Of a stretch of 64,000 nt of DNA, positions 27,356 through 35,846 are shown piece after piece. Under the pieces are notes generated by a model. It did not search any database, was not told the origin of the DNA, and worked only from the letters and a program-made list of their open reading frames with translations. Made by a program: the position numbers and the translations under genes. Source of the DNA: Herbaspirillum rubrisubalbicans (lineage in GTDB: Bacteria > Pseudomonadota > Gammaproteobacteria > Burkholderiales > Burkholderiaceae_D); NCBI RefSeq assembly GCF_003719195.1, contig NZ_CP024996.1, positions 4,836,001 through 4,900,000 on the forward strand. The letters are read 5' to 3'. Each line of letters opens with the position of its first letter. Within the stretch, counting starts at the first letter, position 1.

Positions 27356-28488
27356 GGCGTGACGGGCCGGGCGTGCACTGGTGGAGCAGCGGTGGCCAGG
27401 CTGGAGGGTGCGTAACGGACCTTGTAGTTTAACATGACCATCAGGATCACCAGCAGCGCCGCACCGCCGTTATGCAGCACGGCGATGGCCAACGGCCAGT
27501 TCAGATAGATGGTCGCCAGCCCAGTACAGAGCTGCAAACCCAGCACCGTCAACAGCCAGCGGGCAGTCTTGCGCAAGCCTTCATCATGCAAGGCGCGCTG
27601 TGCCAGCCATACAACATACAAGATGACGACAAAGGCAAAACTGCGATGCACCCAGTGGATCGCGGTCAGCGCTTCGACCGGCAGGTAGTCGCCGGAGGCG
27701 GTCATGCCGAGATGACGCCAAAGCGTGAAGCCGTGTTGGAAATCCATGTCCGGCACCAGCTTGCCATTGCACAGCGGGAAGTCGGAACAGGCCAGCGCCG
27801 CGTAATTGGTGCTGACCCAGCCGCCCAGCGCGATCTGCAAGGCCAGCAGCGCCGCACCGCAGGTGGCCGGCACGATCAGGGCGCGGCCCGCCGCCGAGAC
27901 CGGCACATGCGTCTCCTGCCGCGCCGCCAGCCACACCAGCATGGCCAGCAGCGTCAAGGCCAGCAGCAGGTGGGTGGTGACGATGATGGGTTGCAGCTTC
28001 ATGGTCACGGTCCAGGCACCGAAGGCGCCCTGCAGGCAGACAAAGCCCAGCAGCGCCGTCGGGAACCAGGGGCGGAACTGCAGTTCGGTCTTGCCCGACT
28101 TGAGCCAGCGCCGCCACGCCACCACCATCAGCACGATGATGAGGAAACCCACGGCCATGGCGAAATAGCGGTGGATCATCTCGATCCACGCCTTGGCCCA
28201 GGTCACGGGGCCAAAGGGCATGGCCTCTTCGGCGGCATTGATGTGCTCATGCGCCAGGAGCGGATTGGCATGACTGTAGCAACCCGGCCAGTCAGGACAA
28301 CCCAGGCCCGAGTCGGTCAGGCGCGTGAAGGCGCCGAACATGATCAGGTCGAAGGTAAAGAACAGCGTCACCCACACCAGCTTGCGGTATTTGTTGGCCA
28401 CGCCCTGGGCTCGCCACACCAGCGCCAGCGGAATGAGGGCCACCACGAGCCCGGTCAGGCCCAGTTGTATCAGCGTCGTTGCATTCAT
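27352..28488 (-). CDS. ctaA: Heme A synthase CtaA (COX15 family)
   Basis: A 378-residue membrane enzyme oxidising heme O to heme A. About eight membrane segments are visible, with conserved regions [16 protein letters not shown] and EMIHRYFAM and the later [10 protein letters not shown] carrying the heme His ligands. The pair of Cys residues in the first loop (CPDWPGC) is present. It sits directly before ctaB. Confidence 0.95.
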   Translation of the reverse strand: MNATTLIQLGLTGLVVALIPLALVWRAQGVANKYRKLVWVTLFFTFDLIMFGAFTRLTDSGLGCPDWPGCYSHANPLLAHEHINAAEEAMPFGPVTWAKAWIEMIHRYFAMAVGFLIIVLMVVAWRRWLKSGKTELQFRPWFPTALLGFVCLQGAFGAWTVTMKLQPIIVTTHLLLALTLLAMLVWLAARQETHVPVSAAGRALIVPATCGAALLALQIALGGWVSTNYAALACSDFPLCNGKLVPDMDFQHGFTLWRHLGMTASGDYLPVEALTAIHWVHRSFAFVVILYVVWLAQRALHDEGLRKTARWLLTVLGLQLCTGLATIYLNWPLAIAVLHNGGAALLVILMVMLNYKVRYAPSSLATAAPPVHARPVTP

Positions 28489-28530
28489 CTTGAGTCAAGC
28501 TTGCGTCACGGTGCGCCTGCGCCATGGGTA

Positions 28531-29157
28531 TCAACCGATGGACGAGGCGCGCAGCAACTTGGAAATGTCCTTCTTCATCTTGCCGGGATCGGGATCCTTG
28601 GGGAAGCGCATCATCAGGTTACCCAGCGGGTCGATCAGATAGATGTGGTCCTGGACCGAAGTCCCGGCATCGACCGGCAACCAGGACTGCAATTTGCCGG
28701 CGTCAACCCGAAGGATATCGGTTCCGTCGTATTCGCGCAGCAAGAGGGTGGCAATGGGCTCCCGGTCGGTCACCAGCCAGACCCGTTCGATGCGCTCCAT
28801 TTCCTTGCCCTGCATCAGCCGCAACTGGCGCATGGTCAGCAGTTTGTTCTGGCAAGTCTCGCCACAGTCACCGCCGTCGACCTGCAGCATCACCCACTTG
28901 CCGCGGTAATCCTGCAGCTTGGCGGGCGCGCCATCGATGGCGGTGCTGCCGAGATCAGGAATCGGATACTGGCGTGGATCGATCAGTGCGCCATAGTTGT
29001 TGCGACTCTGCGGCTTGATGACGTAATAGGTGAGATAGGAAGCGATCAAGGGCGCAGCGCACACCGCGACCACCGCCAGCATCTTCCAACGGCCGAGGCG
29101 ACGGCGCCGCGCGGCGTCGGCAGCGCTTGTCTGCGGGGGGACTTCAGGCTTTGTCAT
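28531..29157 (-). CDS. Membrane-anchored SCO-like thioredoxin-fold protein of the oxidase assembly cluster
   Basis: A 208-residue protein. A single membrane segment near residues 25-45 is followed by a periplasmic domain. DGGDCGETCQNKL has a CxxxC pair in the same place as the SCO copper site. The SCO-type His region is not obvious. It lies between surf1 and ctaA, so a role in oxidase maturation or thiol chemistry is inferred. The start may be ATG 29157 or GTG 29166, and both overlap the surf1 end. Confidence 0.75.
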   Translation of the reverse strand: MTKPEVPPQTSAADAARRRRLGRWKMLAVVAVCAAPLIASYLTYYVIKPQSRNNYGALIDPRQYPIPDLGSTAIDGAPAKLQDYRGKWVMLQVDGGDCGETCQNKLLTMRQLRLMQGKEMERIERVWLVTDREPIATLLLREYDGTDILRVDAGKLQSWLPVDAGTSVQDHIYLIDPLGNLMMRFPKDPDPGKMKKDISKLLRASSIG

Positions 29158-29863
29158 GACGACCACGTTTGAATCCTGTGACGATGAAAAAAATCAGGGC
29201 CATCGCCGCCAGTGCATACCACTGCACCGCATAGCCACGATGACGATCAATGCCCAGCGCGGGCGCAGGCCAGTCACGCACCAGCGTATCGCCGGCCGCC
29301 CCACCCTGTTCGATCACGAAGGGCGAGAGAGCCACACCACTGGCCTGCGCCAGCGCTGGCATATCCAGGTTCTGCAGGATGGCCTGCGGTCGCGGCGCAT
29401 CGGCCTGACCCAGCTGCAGCACATGACCGGCATCCCGACGCAGCACGCCCTCTACCTCGACCACGCCGACAGGTGGCGCCACCTGCGGCACCCGGGTGCG
29501 CTCAAGCGCATCACGCGGAGCCCAGCCGCGCGCCACCATCACCGCTTGCGCACTGCCCTCGGGCTGGAACAGCGTGAGCACATAAAAGCCGACGCTGCCC
29601 TGGTAGGGGCGGTTTTCCAGATAGAGCGTCCACTGCGGGACAAACTGCCCGCGCAGCTTGATACGGACGAACTCCACATCAGCAGCATCCGCAGCGGGCA
29701 GGCTCGACAACGGCGCTTCACTGGCACGCATCTGCAGGCGCTGTTGCAGGGCTTGTTTTTCTTCAGCGCGATGGGTCTGCCATTGGCCCAGTGCGATGCC
29801 GGCGGCGGCCACGATCACGGTGGCACAGAAGGGAATGATGCGGAAAACGAAGCGGGTCGGCAT
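29144..29863 (-). CDS. SURF1-family cytochrome oxidase biogenesis protein
   Basis: A 239-residue protein with a membrane segment at each end (about residues 6-27 and 213-231) and a periplasmic SURF1 domain. GQWQTHRAEEKQAL and the VQWYALAAMALIF end are typical. SURF1 supports heme A insertion into subunit I. The next gene overlaps its end. Confidence 0.92.
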   Translation of the reverse strand: MPTRFVFRIIPFCATVIVAAAGIALGQWQTHRAEEKQALQQRLQMRASEAPLSSLPAADAADVEFVRIKLRGQFVPQWTLYLENRPYQGSVGFYVLTLFQPEGSAQAVMVARGWAPRDALERTRVPQVAPPVGVVEVEGVLRRDAGHVLQLGQADAPRPQAILQNLDMPALAQASGVALSPFVIEQGGAAGDTLVRDWPAPALGIDRHRGYAVQWYALAAMALIFFIVTGFKRGRHDKA

Positions 29864-29968
29864 CGATGAAGTTTGGCCTTACAATGGATTCACACACTGG
29901 AACACAACACCCATTCAATCAGGGCAGCATACCGCAAGCTTGCCAATGGAGACAGGAATTCTACCGTC

Positions 29969-30169
29969 ATGAAAATCATCGTCGCCATCGCCTTCGTCCT
30001 GATCCTGGCCAGCCTGGCTTCGGCATTGATCTTCCTGATGCGCGACAAGGGCAAGAGCAACCGCACCGTGCAGGCGCTGACCTTGCGGGTCGGCTTCTCG
30101 GTGGCACTATTCCTTTTCATCCTCCTGAGCTACAAGCTGGGCTGGATACAGCCGACCGGTATCCGCTGA
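29969..30169 (+). CDS. Small two-helix membrane protein (DUF2909-like)
   Basis: A 66-residue protein with two membrane segments (IIVAIAFVLILASLASALIF and VALFLFILLSYKLGWI) joined by a basic loop. Such genes commonly sit beside cytochrome oxidase clusters. Function unknown. ATG 29969 is preferred; the upstream frame has no membrane logic. It is the only plus-strand gene in the oxidase region. Confidence 0.8.
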   Translation: MKIIVAIAFVLILASLASALIFLMRDKGKSNRTVQALTLRVGFSVALFLFILLSYKLGWIQPTGIR

Positions 30170-30209
30170 GGCCCGCACCACTCCGTTAAGCACTACCCGT
30201 TCCAAGAAA

Positions 30210-30238
30210 AAGCCGCATCGAAGTGCGGCTTTGTTTTT
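30210..30238. terminator. Terminator between the DUF2909 gene and ctaE
   Basis: AAGCCGCA/TGCGGCTT 8-bp stem with a 6-nt loop, then TGTTTTTT on the plus strand. On the minus strand it is followed by TTTTCTTGG and could serve ctaE as well. Confidence 0.85.
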
Positions 30239-30257
30239 TCCCGGAGACGGCCTGCAC

Positions 30258-31118
30258 TTACAGCCAGTACACCACCACATACAGGCCCAGCCACACCACG
30301 TCGACGAAGTGCCAGTACCAGGCCGCGCCTTCGAAGGCGAAGTGGTGGGTGGGCGTGAAGTGCCCGCGCAGCAAGCGATACAGCACCACCGAGAGCATGA
30401 TCGCGCCCATGGTGACGTGGAACCCATGGAAGCCGGTCAGCATGAAGAAGGTCGAACCGTAGATGCCCGAGGAGAGCTTGAGGTTCAGTTCGCTGTAGGC
30501 ATGGATGTATTCATAGGCCTGGAAGCCCATGAAGACCGCCCCCAGCAGGATGGTCAGGAACAGCCACACCGCCGTCTGGGTGCGATGGCCGGCGCGCATG
30601 GCGTGGTGCGAGATGGTCAGCGTCACACCTGAGGACAGCAGCAGCAAGGTATTGATGGTGGGGATGGGGAACGGGCCCATGGTGGTGAAGTTTTCCACCG
30701 TGCCGGCCGGACCGACATTGCCCCACTGGCCGGTGAAGTCGGGCCAGAGCAGCTTGTGGTCCAGGTCGGCCAGCCACGGCATGGTGATGCTGCGGGCATA
30801 GAACAGCGCACCGAAGAAGGCGGCGAAGAACATCACCTCCGAGAAGATGAACCAGCTCATGCTCCAGCGATAGGACAGGTCGATGCGTTCGCTGTAGAGG
30901 CCGGACTCGGATTCGCGGATGGCGTCGCCGAACCAGTAGTACAGCACCACCAACACCATCAGGATGCCCAAGATATTGACGTAGGGCGCCCAAGCCACGC
31001 CATTGACCCAGGCCGAGGCCCCGATCATGGTGATGAGCATGGAAATGCCGGCCATCATCGGCCAGCGCGACGGGCCTGGAACGAAGTAATGGGGCGCCTT
31101 GGCTTGTTGAGAACTCAT
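30258..31118 (-). CDS. ctaE: Cytochrome c oxidase subunit III
   Basis: A 286-residue subunit III with seven predicted membrane segments. The MSWFIFSEVMFFAAFFGALFY segment contains the conserved Glu, and HFVDVVWLGLYVVVYW is the usual C-terminus. GGAGAAGA precedes the ATG. It closes the ctaC-ctaD-ctaG-DUF2970-ctaE series. Confidence 0.96.
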   Translation of the reverse strand: MSSQQAKAPHYFVPGPSRWPMMAGISMLITMIGASAWVNGVAWAPYVNILGILMVLVVLYYWFGDAIRESESGLYSERIDLSYRWSMSWFIFSEVMFFAAFFGALFYARSITMPWLADLDHKLLWPDFTGQWGNVGPAGTVENFTTMGPFPIPTINTLLLLSSGVTLTISHHAMRAGHRTQTAVWLFLTILLGAVFMGFQAYEYIHAYSELNLKLSSGIYGSTFFMLTGFHGFHVTMGAIMLSVVLYRLLRGHFTPTHHFAFEGAAWYWHFVDVVWLGLYVVVYWL

Positions 31119-31246
31119 GTTCTTCTCCCGGTACGAAATCCGATTGCGATTGCGATTGGCTGGTCTTGCCGGGCATTAAGCGCTATGCAATGCCCTTGCA
31201 TTCCAGATTCATTTTTTGCTAATGCACTAGGCTCCTTGCCTTTGGC

Positions 31247-31480
31247 TTATCCACCACCTGTGGCACTGGCCACCACCAGCTTGACGATGATCACCAGTAC
31301 CGCCACGAAGATGGCCGCGCCCAGGATGCCGGCGATGATCACATGGACCGGATTGAGCTTGGCGGCATCCGATTCGTAATCCTTACGCTTGCGCACCCCG
31401 AAGAAGGACCAGAACACCGCCTTCATGGTCAAGCCGAACGAGGCCTTGCGCTGGGCGGCCTGTTTGAGCTCATCGTTCAA
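31247..31480 (-). CDS. DUF2970 family small membrane protein
   Basis: A 77-residue protein with a single C-terminal hydrophobic segment (VIIAGILGAAIFVAVLVIIVKLVVA, about residues 47-71). It occurs widely between ctaG and ctaE in betaproteobacteria; function unknown. The start is TTG at 31480, five bases after GGAG. An ATG in the nearby sequence is out of frame. Confidence 0.85.
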   Translation of the reverse strand: MNDELKQAAQRKASFGLTMKAVFWSFFGVRKRKDYESDAAKLNPVHVIIAGILGAAIFVAVLVIIVKLVVASATGGG

Positions 31481-31489
31481 GTGTTCTCC

Positions 31490-32089
31490 TCATCCTGCTG
31501 ACCCCGTCGGTACTGTCGAACCCGCCGTCTTGTCCTTGCCATTGATCTCGAAGAAGGTATAGGACAGCGTGATCGTGGTCACATCCTTGGGCAGCTTGGG
31601 ATCGATGTAGAACACCACCGGCATCTGCTTGGCCTGGTTCGGCCCCAGCGTCTGCTGGGTGAAGCAGAAGCACTCCACCTTCTTGAAGAAGGCCGCCGAC
31701 TGCTGCGGCGCATAGCTGGGGATGGCCTGGGCATCCACATTGCGCGCCTGGGTGTTGACCACTTCATAGGTGACCTGCGTCATCTCGCCCGGATGCACCT
31801 GCAAGCTGGCCACCGTAGGGCGGAAGCGCCACGGTCCCTGGGCATTGCCATCGAACTCCACCGTGACCACGCGCGACTTGTCGACCTGGCTATTGGCCGG
31901 CGCTTCGACCGTGGCATCCTTGGGCGTGAGGAAGTTCACCCCGGTCACTTCGCAGATCTTGCGGTAGACCGGAATCAAGGCATAGCCGAAGCCGAACATG
32001 AGCACGGCCACCACCACCAGCTTGCGCAGCATCACGCGGTTCAGGCCGCGCTCTGGCTGCTCCTGGTCCGGTTCAGAGGTTCGCTTCAT
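31490..32089 (-). CDS. ctaG: Cytochrome c oxidase assembly protein CtaG (Cox11)
   Basis: A 199-residue copper chaperone for the CuB site of subunit I. One N-terminal membrane helix (LVVVAVLMFGFGYALIPVY) is followed by the periplasmic domain with the copper motif VECFCFTQQTL. Its start overlaps the small gene upstream by 4 bp. Confidence 0.95.
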   Translation of the reverse strand: MKRTSEPDQEQPERGLNRVMLRKLVVVAVLMFGFGYALIPVYRKICEVTGVNFLTPKDATVEAPANSQVDKSRVVTVEFDGNAQGPWRFRPTVASLQVHPGEMTQVTYEVVNTQARNVDAQAIPSYAPQQSAAFFKKVECFCFTQQTLGPNQAKQMPVVFYIDPKLPKDVTTITLSYTFFEINGKDKTAGSTVPTGSAG

Positions 32090-32196
32090 TGCGCAAACCA
32101 GATGCGGTTGACGAAGATGCCCACGAAGAAGGCCAGCGCCACCAGAGCCAGCAGCAGGCCGGTGCGCAGGTTGTTGGGTTGCTTGCGGGTGGTCAT
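32086..32196 (-). CDS. 36-residue cytochrome oxidase small assembly protein
   Basis: A very short gene between ctaD and ctaG: basic start MTTRKQPNNLRTG, one membrane helix (about residues 14-30) and the NRIWFAQ end. Such a single-helix protein is annotated at this place in many Burkholderiales. The ATGA overlap with ctaG and a GGGAGC site before the ATG support translation. Role inferred from position only. Confidence 0.75.
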   Translation of the reverse strand: MTTRKQPNNLRTGLLLALVALAFFVGIFVNRIWFAQ

Positions 32197-32241
32197 GGTG
32201 CTCCCTTGCGTGACGGCGTGAATGGTCTTATCCACAGCGGA

Positions 32242-33861
32242 TCATTTCACCACCGGTGGTTCTTCGAAGGTATGGAACGGCGCCGGGCTGGGCACGGTCC
32301 ACTCCAGGCCTTCGGCCCCTTCCCAGGGCTTGGCCTCGGCCTTCTTGCCGCCCTTGATGGAGGGGATCACCACGAAGAACAGGAAGTACACCTGCGACAA
32401 ACCGAAGCCGAAGGCGCCGATGGAGGCAATCATGTTGAAGTCGGTGAACTGCGCCGGGTAGTCCGCATAGCGACGCGGCATCCCGGCCAGGCCCAGGAAG
32501 TGCATGGGGAAGAAGGTGATATTGAAGGTGATCAGCGAAGCCCAGAAGTGGAACTTGCCGCGCCATTCGTTGTACATGAAGCCGGTCCACTTGGGGCCCC
32601 AGTAGTAGTAGCCGGCGAAGAGCGCGAAGAGCGAACCGGCCACCAGCACGTAGTGGAAGTGCGCCACCACGTAATAGGTATCCTGCATCTGGATGTCGAT
32701 CGGCGTGACCGCCAGGATCAGGCCGGTGAAGCCGCCCATGGTGAAGACGAAGATGAAGCCCACCGAGAACAGCATCGGTGTCTCGAAGGTCATGGAGCCG
32801 CGCCACATGGTGGCGATCCAGTTGAAGATCTTCACGCCGGTGGGCACGGCAATCAACATGGTGGCGTACATGAAGAACAATTGCGCGGTGACCGGCATCC
32901 CGGTGGTGAACATGTGGTGCGCCCAGACGATGAAGGACAGGATCGCAATCGAGGCGGTGGCATACACCATCGAGGCATAGCCGAACAACGGCTTGCGCGC
33001 GAAGGCCGGGATGATCTGCGAGACGATGCCGAAGGCCGGCAGGATCATGATGTAGACCTCGGGATGACCGAAGAACCAGAAGATGTGCTGGTACATCACC
33101 GGGTCACCACCGCCGGCGGCGTTGAAGAAGGAGGTACCGAAGTGACGGTCGGTCAAGGTCATGGTGATGGCGCCGGCCAGCACCGGCATCACGGCGATCA
33201 GCAGATAGGCCGTGATGAGCCAGGTCCAGCAGAACATGGGCATCTTCATCAGCGTCATGCCGGGGGCGCGCATGTTGAGGATGGTGACGATGATGTTGAT
33301 CGAGCCCATGATGGAAGAGGCGCCCATGATGTGCATGGCGAAGATGCCCATGTCCATGCCGGGGCCCATCTGGGTCGATAGCGGCGCATAGAGCGTCCAG
33401 CCGGCCGCCGTGGCGCCACCCGGCACCAGGAAGGAACCGGCTAGCAGCAGCGCGGCCGGTGGCAGCAGCCAGAACGAGAAGTTGTTCATGCGCGCAAAGG
33501 CCATGTCGGAAGCGCCGATCTGCAGTGGAATCATCCAGTTGGCGAAGCCCACGAAGGCCGGCATGATCGCACCGAACACCATCACCAGGCCGTGCATGGT
33601 GGTCAACTGGTTGAAGAATTCAGGCCGGAAGAATTGCAGGCCCGGCTGGAACAGTTCGGCCCGGATCAGCAAGGCCAGCACGCCTCCCGAGAGCAGCATG
33701 GTGAACGAGAACCACAGGTAGAGCGTGCCGATGTCCTTGTGGTTGGTGGCCAACAGCCAGCGCCGCCAGCCGTGCGGATGGTCGTGTGAATGGTCATCGT
33801 GCCCATGCCCATGCGCGTGATCGTGGGAATGATCGGGGGCGTGATCGACGGTGGTAGTCAT
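32242..33861 (-). CDS. ctaD: Cytochrome c oxidase subunit I with His-rich N-terminus
   Basis: A 539-residue heme-copper oxidase subunit with twelve membrane segments. Heme and CuB ligands are visible in the FWFFGHPEVYIMILP, WAHHMFTTG and VVAHFHYVLVAG regions, and the heme a ligand early in LTTMHGLVM. Residues 7-31 hold about eleven His alternating with Asp and Gly, an unusual feature that could bind metal. GGAGA precedes ATG 33861. Confidence 0.96.
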   Translation of the reverse strand: MTTTVDHAPDHSHDHAHGHGHDDHSHDHPHGWRRWLLATNHKDIGTLYLWFSFTMLLSGGVLALLIRAELFQPGLQFFRPEFFNQLTTMHGLVMVFGAIMPAFVGFANWMIPLQIGASDMAFARMNNFSFWLLPPAALLLAGSFLVPGGATAAGWTLYAPLSTQMGPGMDMGIFAMHIMGASSIMGSINIIVTILNMRAPGMTLMKMPMFCWTWLITAYLLIAVMPVLAGAITMTLTDRHFGTSFFNAAGGGDPVMYQHIFWFFGHPEVYIMILPAFGIVSQIIPAFARKPLFGYASMVYATASIAILSFIVWAHHMFTTGMPVTAQLFFMYATMLIAVPTGVKIFNWIATMWRGSMTFETPMLFSVGFIFVFTMGGFTGLILAVTPIDIQMQDTYYVVAHFHYVLVAGSLFALFAGYYYWGPKWTGFMYNEWRGKFHFWASLITFNITFFPMHFLGLAGMPRRYADYPAQFTDFNMIASIGAFGFGLSQVYFLFFVVIPSIKGGKKAEAKPWEGAEGLEWTVPSPAPFHTFEEPPVVK

Positions 33862-33879
33862 GTCCGGTTCTCCAAACAA

Positions 33880-35040
33880 TTACTTGCGGGCGGCCAGCAC
33901 TTCGGCGGGCTGCACGATGTTTTCCTGGGCCTTGTTGGACCAGTTGTTGCGCGTATAAGTGATCACGGCGGCGATTTCGGTGTCGTTCAAGATGCCCTTC
34001 CAGGCCGGCATGGCGTTCTTGCCGTTGAGCAGGATGTGAATCTGGCCATCCTTGGGGCCGTTGACCACGGCGCTGCCATCGAGCGCCGGGAAGGCCCCTG
34101 GCACACCCTTGCCATTGGCCTGGTGGCAAACCACGCAGTTGGCCGCATAGACCTTCTCGCCGCGCTGCTTCAGCTCATCCACCGTCCAGACCTTGCTGGG
34201 GTCGTCGGCCTTGGCGGCCATTTCCTTCTTCTTGCCCTCGACCCATTTCTTGTAGTCGTCATCGCTGACCACGTTGACCACGATGGGCATGAAGGCGTGA
34301 TCCTTGCCGCACAATTCCACGCACTGGCCGCGATAGGTACCGATCTTCTCGGCACGGAACCAGGTGTCGCGCACGAAGCCGGGAATGGCATCCTGCTTCA
34401 CGCCGAAGGCCGGAATGGTCCAGGAGTGGATCACGTCATTGGCAGTGGTGACCAGGCGCACCTTCTTGTTGACCGGCACCACCACAGGGTTATCGACCTC
34501 GATGAGGTAGTTGTCGTTTTTCTTCAGTGCCGGATCGGTGATCTGCTCGCGCGGCGTTGCCAGACTGGAGAGGAAGGAGATTCCTTCACCTTCGCCCTTC
34601 AAATAGTCATACCCCCACTTCCACTGCATCCCGGTGACCTTGATGGTGAGGTCGGCGTTGGAGGTGTCCTTCATCGCCACCACCGTCTTGGTGGCCGGCA
34701 GGGCCATGCCGATGACGATCAGGAAGGGCACCACGGTCCAGGCGATTTCCACGGTGGTGCTTTCGTGGAAGGAGGCGGCCTTGTGGCCGACCGACTTGCG
34801 GTGCTTGATGATGGAATAGAACATCACCCCGAACACGGCCACGAAGATGAGCAGGCAGATCACCAGCATCATGATGTGCAGGTCGTAGATCTGCTCGGCG
34901 ATCTTGGTCACCGGCGGCTGGAAGTTGGTCTGCAGCACGGCCGGTCCCCCCGGACTGTCCACCACTGCCCAGGCCGGCAAGCCGGCCGCCAGCAGCGAGG
35001 CACCGAGGGACAAGGTTTGAAGGCGCTTCGCAAGTTTCAT
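33880..35040 (-). CDS. ctaC: Cytochrome c oxidase subunit II fused to cytochrome c (caa3 type)
   Basis: A 386-residue protein: signal peptide, two membrane helices, and a CuA domain with GQCVELCGKDHAFMP. A C-terminal cytochrome c domain (about residues 295-375) has heme motif CVVCH and a distal Met in NAMPAW. Electrons pass from soluble cytochrome c through CuA to subunit I. AGAGGAAA precedes the ATG. It heads the structural genes, just after the broken DUF2244 gene. Confidence 0.96.
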   Translation of the reverse strand: MKLAKRLQTLSLGASLLAAGLPAWAVVDSPGGPAVLQTNFQPPVTKIAEQIYDLHIMMLVICLLIFVAVFGVMFYSIIKHRKSVGHKAASFHESTTVEIAWTVVPFLIVIGMALPATKTVVAMKDTSNADLTIKVTGMQWKWGYDYLKGEGEGISFLSSLATPREQITDPALKKNDNYLIEVDNPVVVPVNKKVRLVTTANDVIHSWTIPAFGVKQDAIPGFVRDTWFRAEKIGTYRGQCVELCGKDHAFMPIVVNVVSDDDYKKWVEGKKKEMAAKADDPSKVWTVDELKQRGEKVYAANCVVCHQANGKGVPGAFPALDGSAVVNGPKDGQIHILLNGKNAMPAWKGILNDTEIAAVITYTRNNWSNKAQENIVQPAEVLAARK

Positions 35041-35064
35041 GGATTTCCTCTAGAGCCCAACAAT

Positions 35065-35420
35065 TTATAAGAATGAGAGTGCTGCCGTCCCGCCAAACCT
35101 GGCGGCCAGTTCACGTTCCAGCTCCTGCGCGAAGGCGCGTCGTTGCCACTGGTTCGTGAACCGCCCCACATGCACGCACTGCCCCCCCCGCTTTCCAGCG
35201 CCACCACTTCGCAATCCGTGGCATGACGGGCGTAGACCAGCATGGCCGCGCCCACTGCCAATAATTCAATGACTGAAAAAAACAGGATGGTCCAAGCGCC
35301 ATGGAGCGTAAAGCCCAGCGCGACCGTGAGTGAAACCATACAAAGGATTGCGAAGACCCACGCCAGCTGGCGTGGCGCAATCGAACAATTGCGCTTCAGT
35401 ATCCATTCCCGCGTCTCCAT
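35065..35420 (-). pseudogene. DUF2244 membrane protein, frameshifted at a G8 run
   Basis: The ATG at 35420 opens METREWILKRN and two membrane helices typical of DUF2244. After VALESG the frame runs into eight G (complement of 35182-35189) and then reads an unrelated tail that would overlap ctaC. In another frame the sequence continues sensibly (QCVHVGRFTNQWQRRAF to a TAA at 35065). One extra G, or two fewer, would join the two parts. It may be a sequencing error, a true pseudogene, or a phase-variable switch. Confidence 0.75.
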
Positions 35421-35846
35421 AGCACCTCGCCAGCATGATGGGCAGTCGAGCGTGTCTCTGTTTCGCACCGCTGGGAAGCCTCACTGGATGGCGGCGGCCC
35501 GGTGTTGCTGGGTGGCCGGCCTGTTACTGGCGCTATCCGTGGCTATCCGTTTTGCGGTCTTTATTTATTCTTGCTATTTGTTCTTGCTGGGATTTCTTTA
35601 TGTGAATATTTTTTTGCCGATTTGAGTATAAGGGCTAACCTCGCCATGGATCAAGCACGCACCGCGGCATTGTCGGCAATGGGTTTTTGCGCTGTTACGG
35701 CGAGTCACGACACATCCCGCAAAACCAGCATGGACGCGACTTTGCGCAGGATGCGCCGATCCCGATGGAACACTGGGCGTCACCTCACAGCAACGATGCC
35801 GGCTGCCAGATAGTGCTGTGCAACCAAGCCTTATATGAAATGGTGA
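35421..35846. other. Intergenic stretch upstream of the ctaC cluster
   Basis: About 430 bp without a supported gene. The central part (35570-35640) is AT-rich, unlike its surroundings. It contains the promoter-like pair noted at 35625-35654. Short frames on both strands have no ribosome site or family likeness. Confidence 0.55.
35625..35654 (-). promoter_or_regulatory. Possible promoter for the DUF2244-ctaC cluster
   Basis: On the minus strand TTGATC (35654-35649) and TATACT (35630-35625) are 18 bp apart. This leaves a leader of about 200 nt before the DUF2244 start. Confidence 0.4.

Noticed and set aside
35502..35813. Short plus-strand frames with a hydrophobic stretch between the DUF2244 gene and bioC
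   Set aside because: Composition is AT-rich intergenic. No ribosome site and no conserved pattern.
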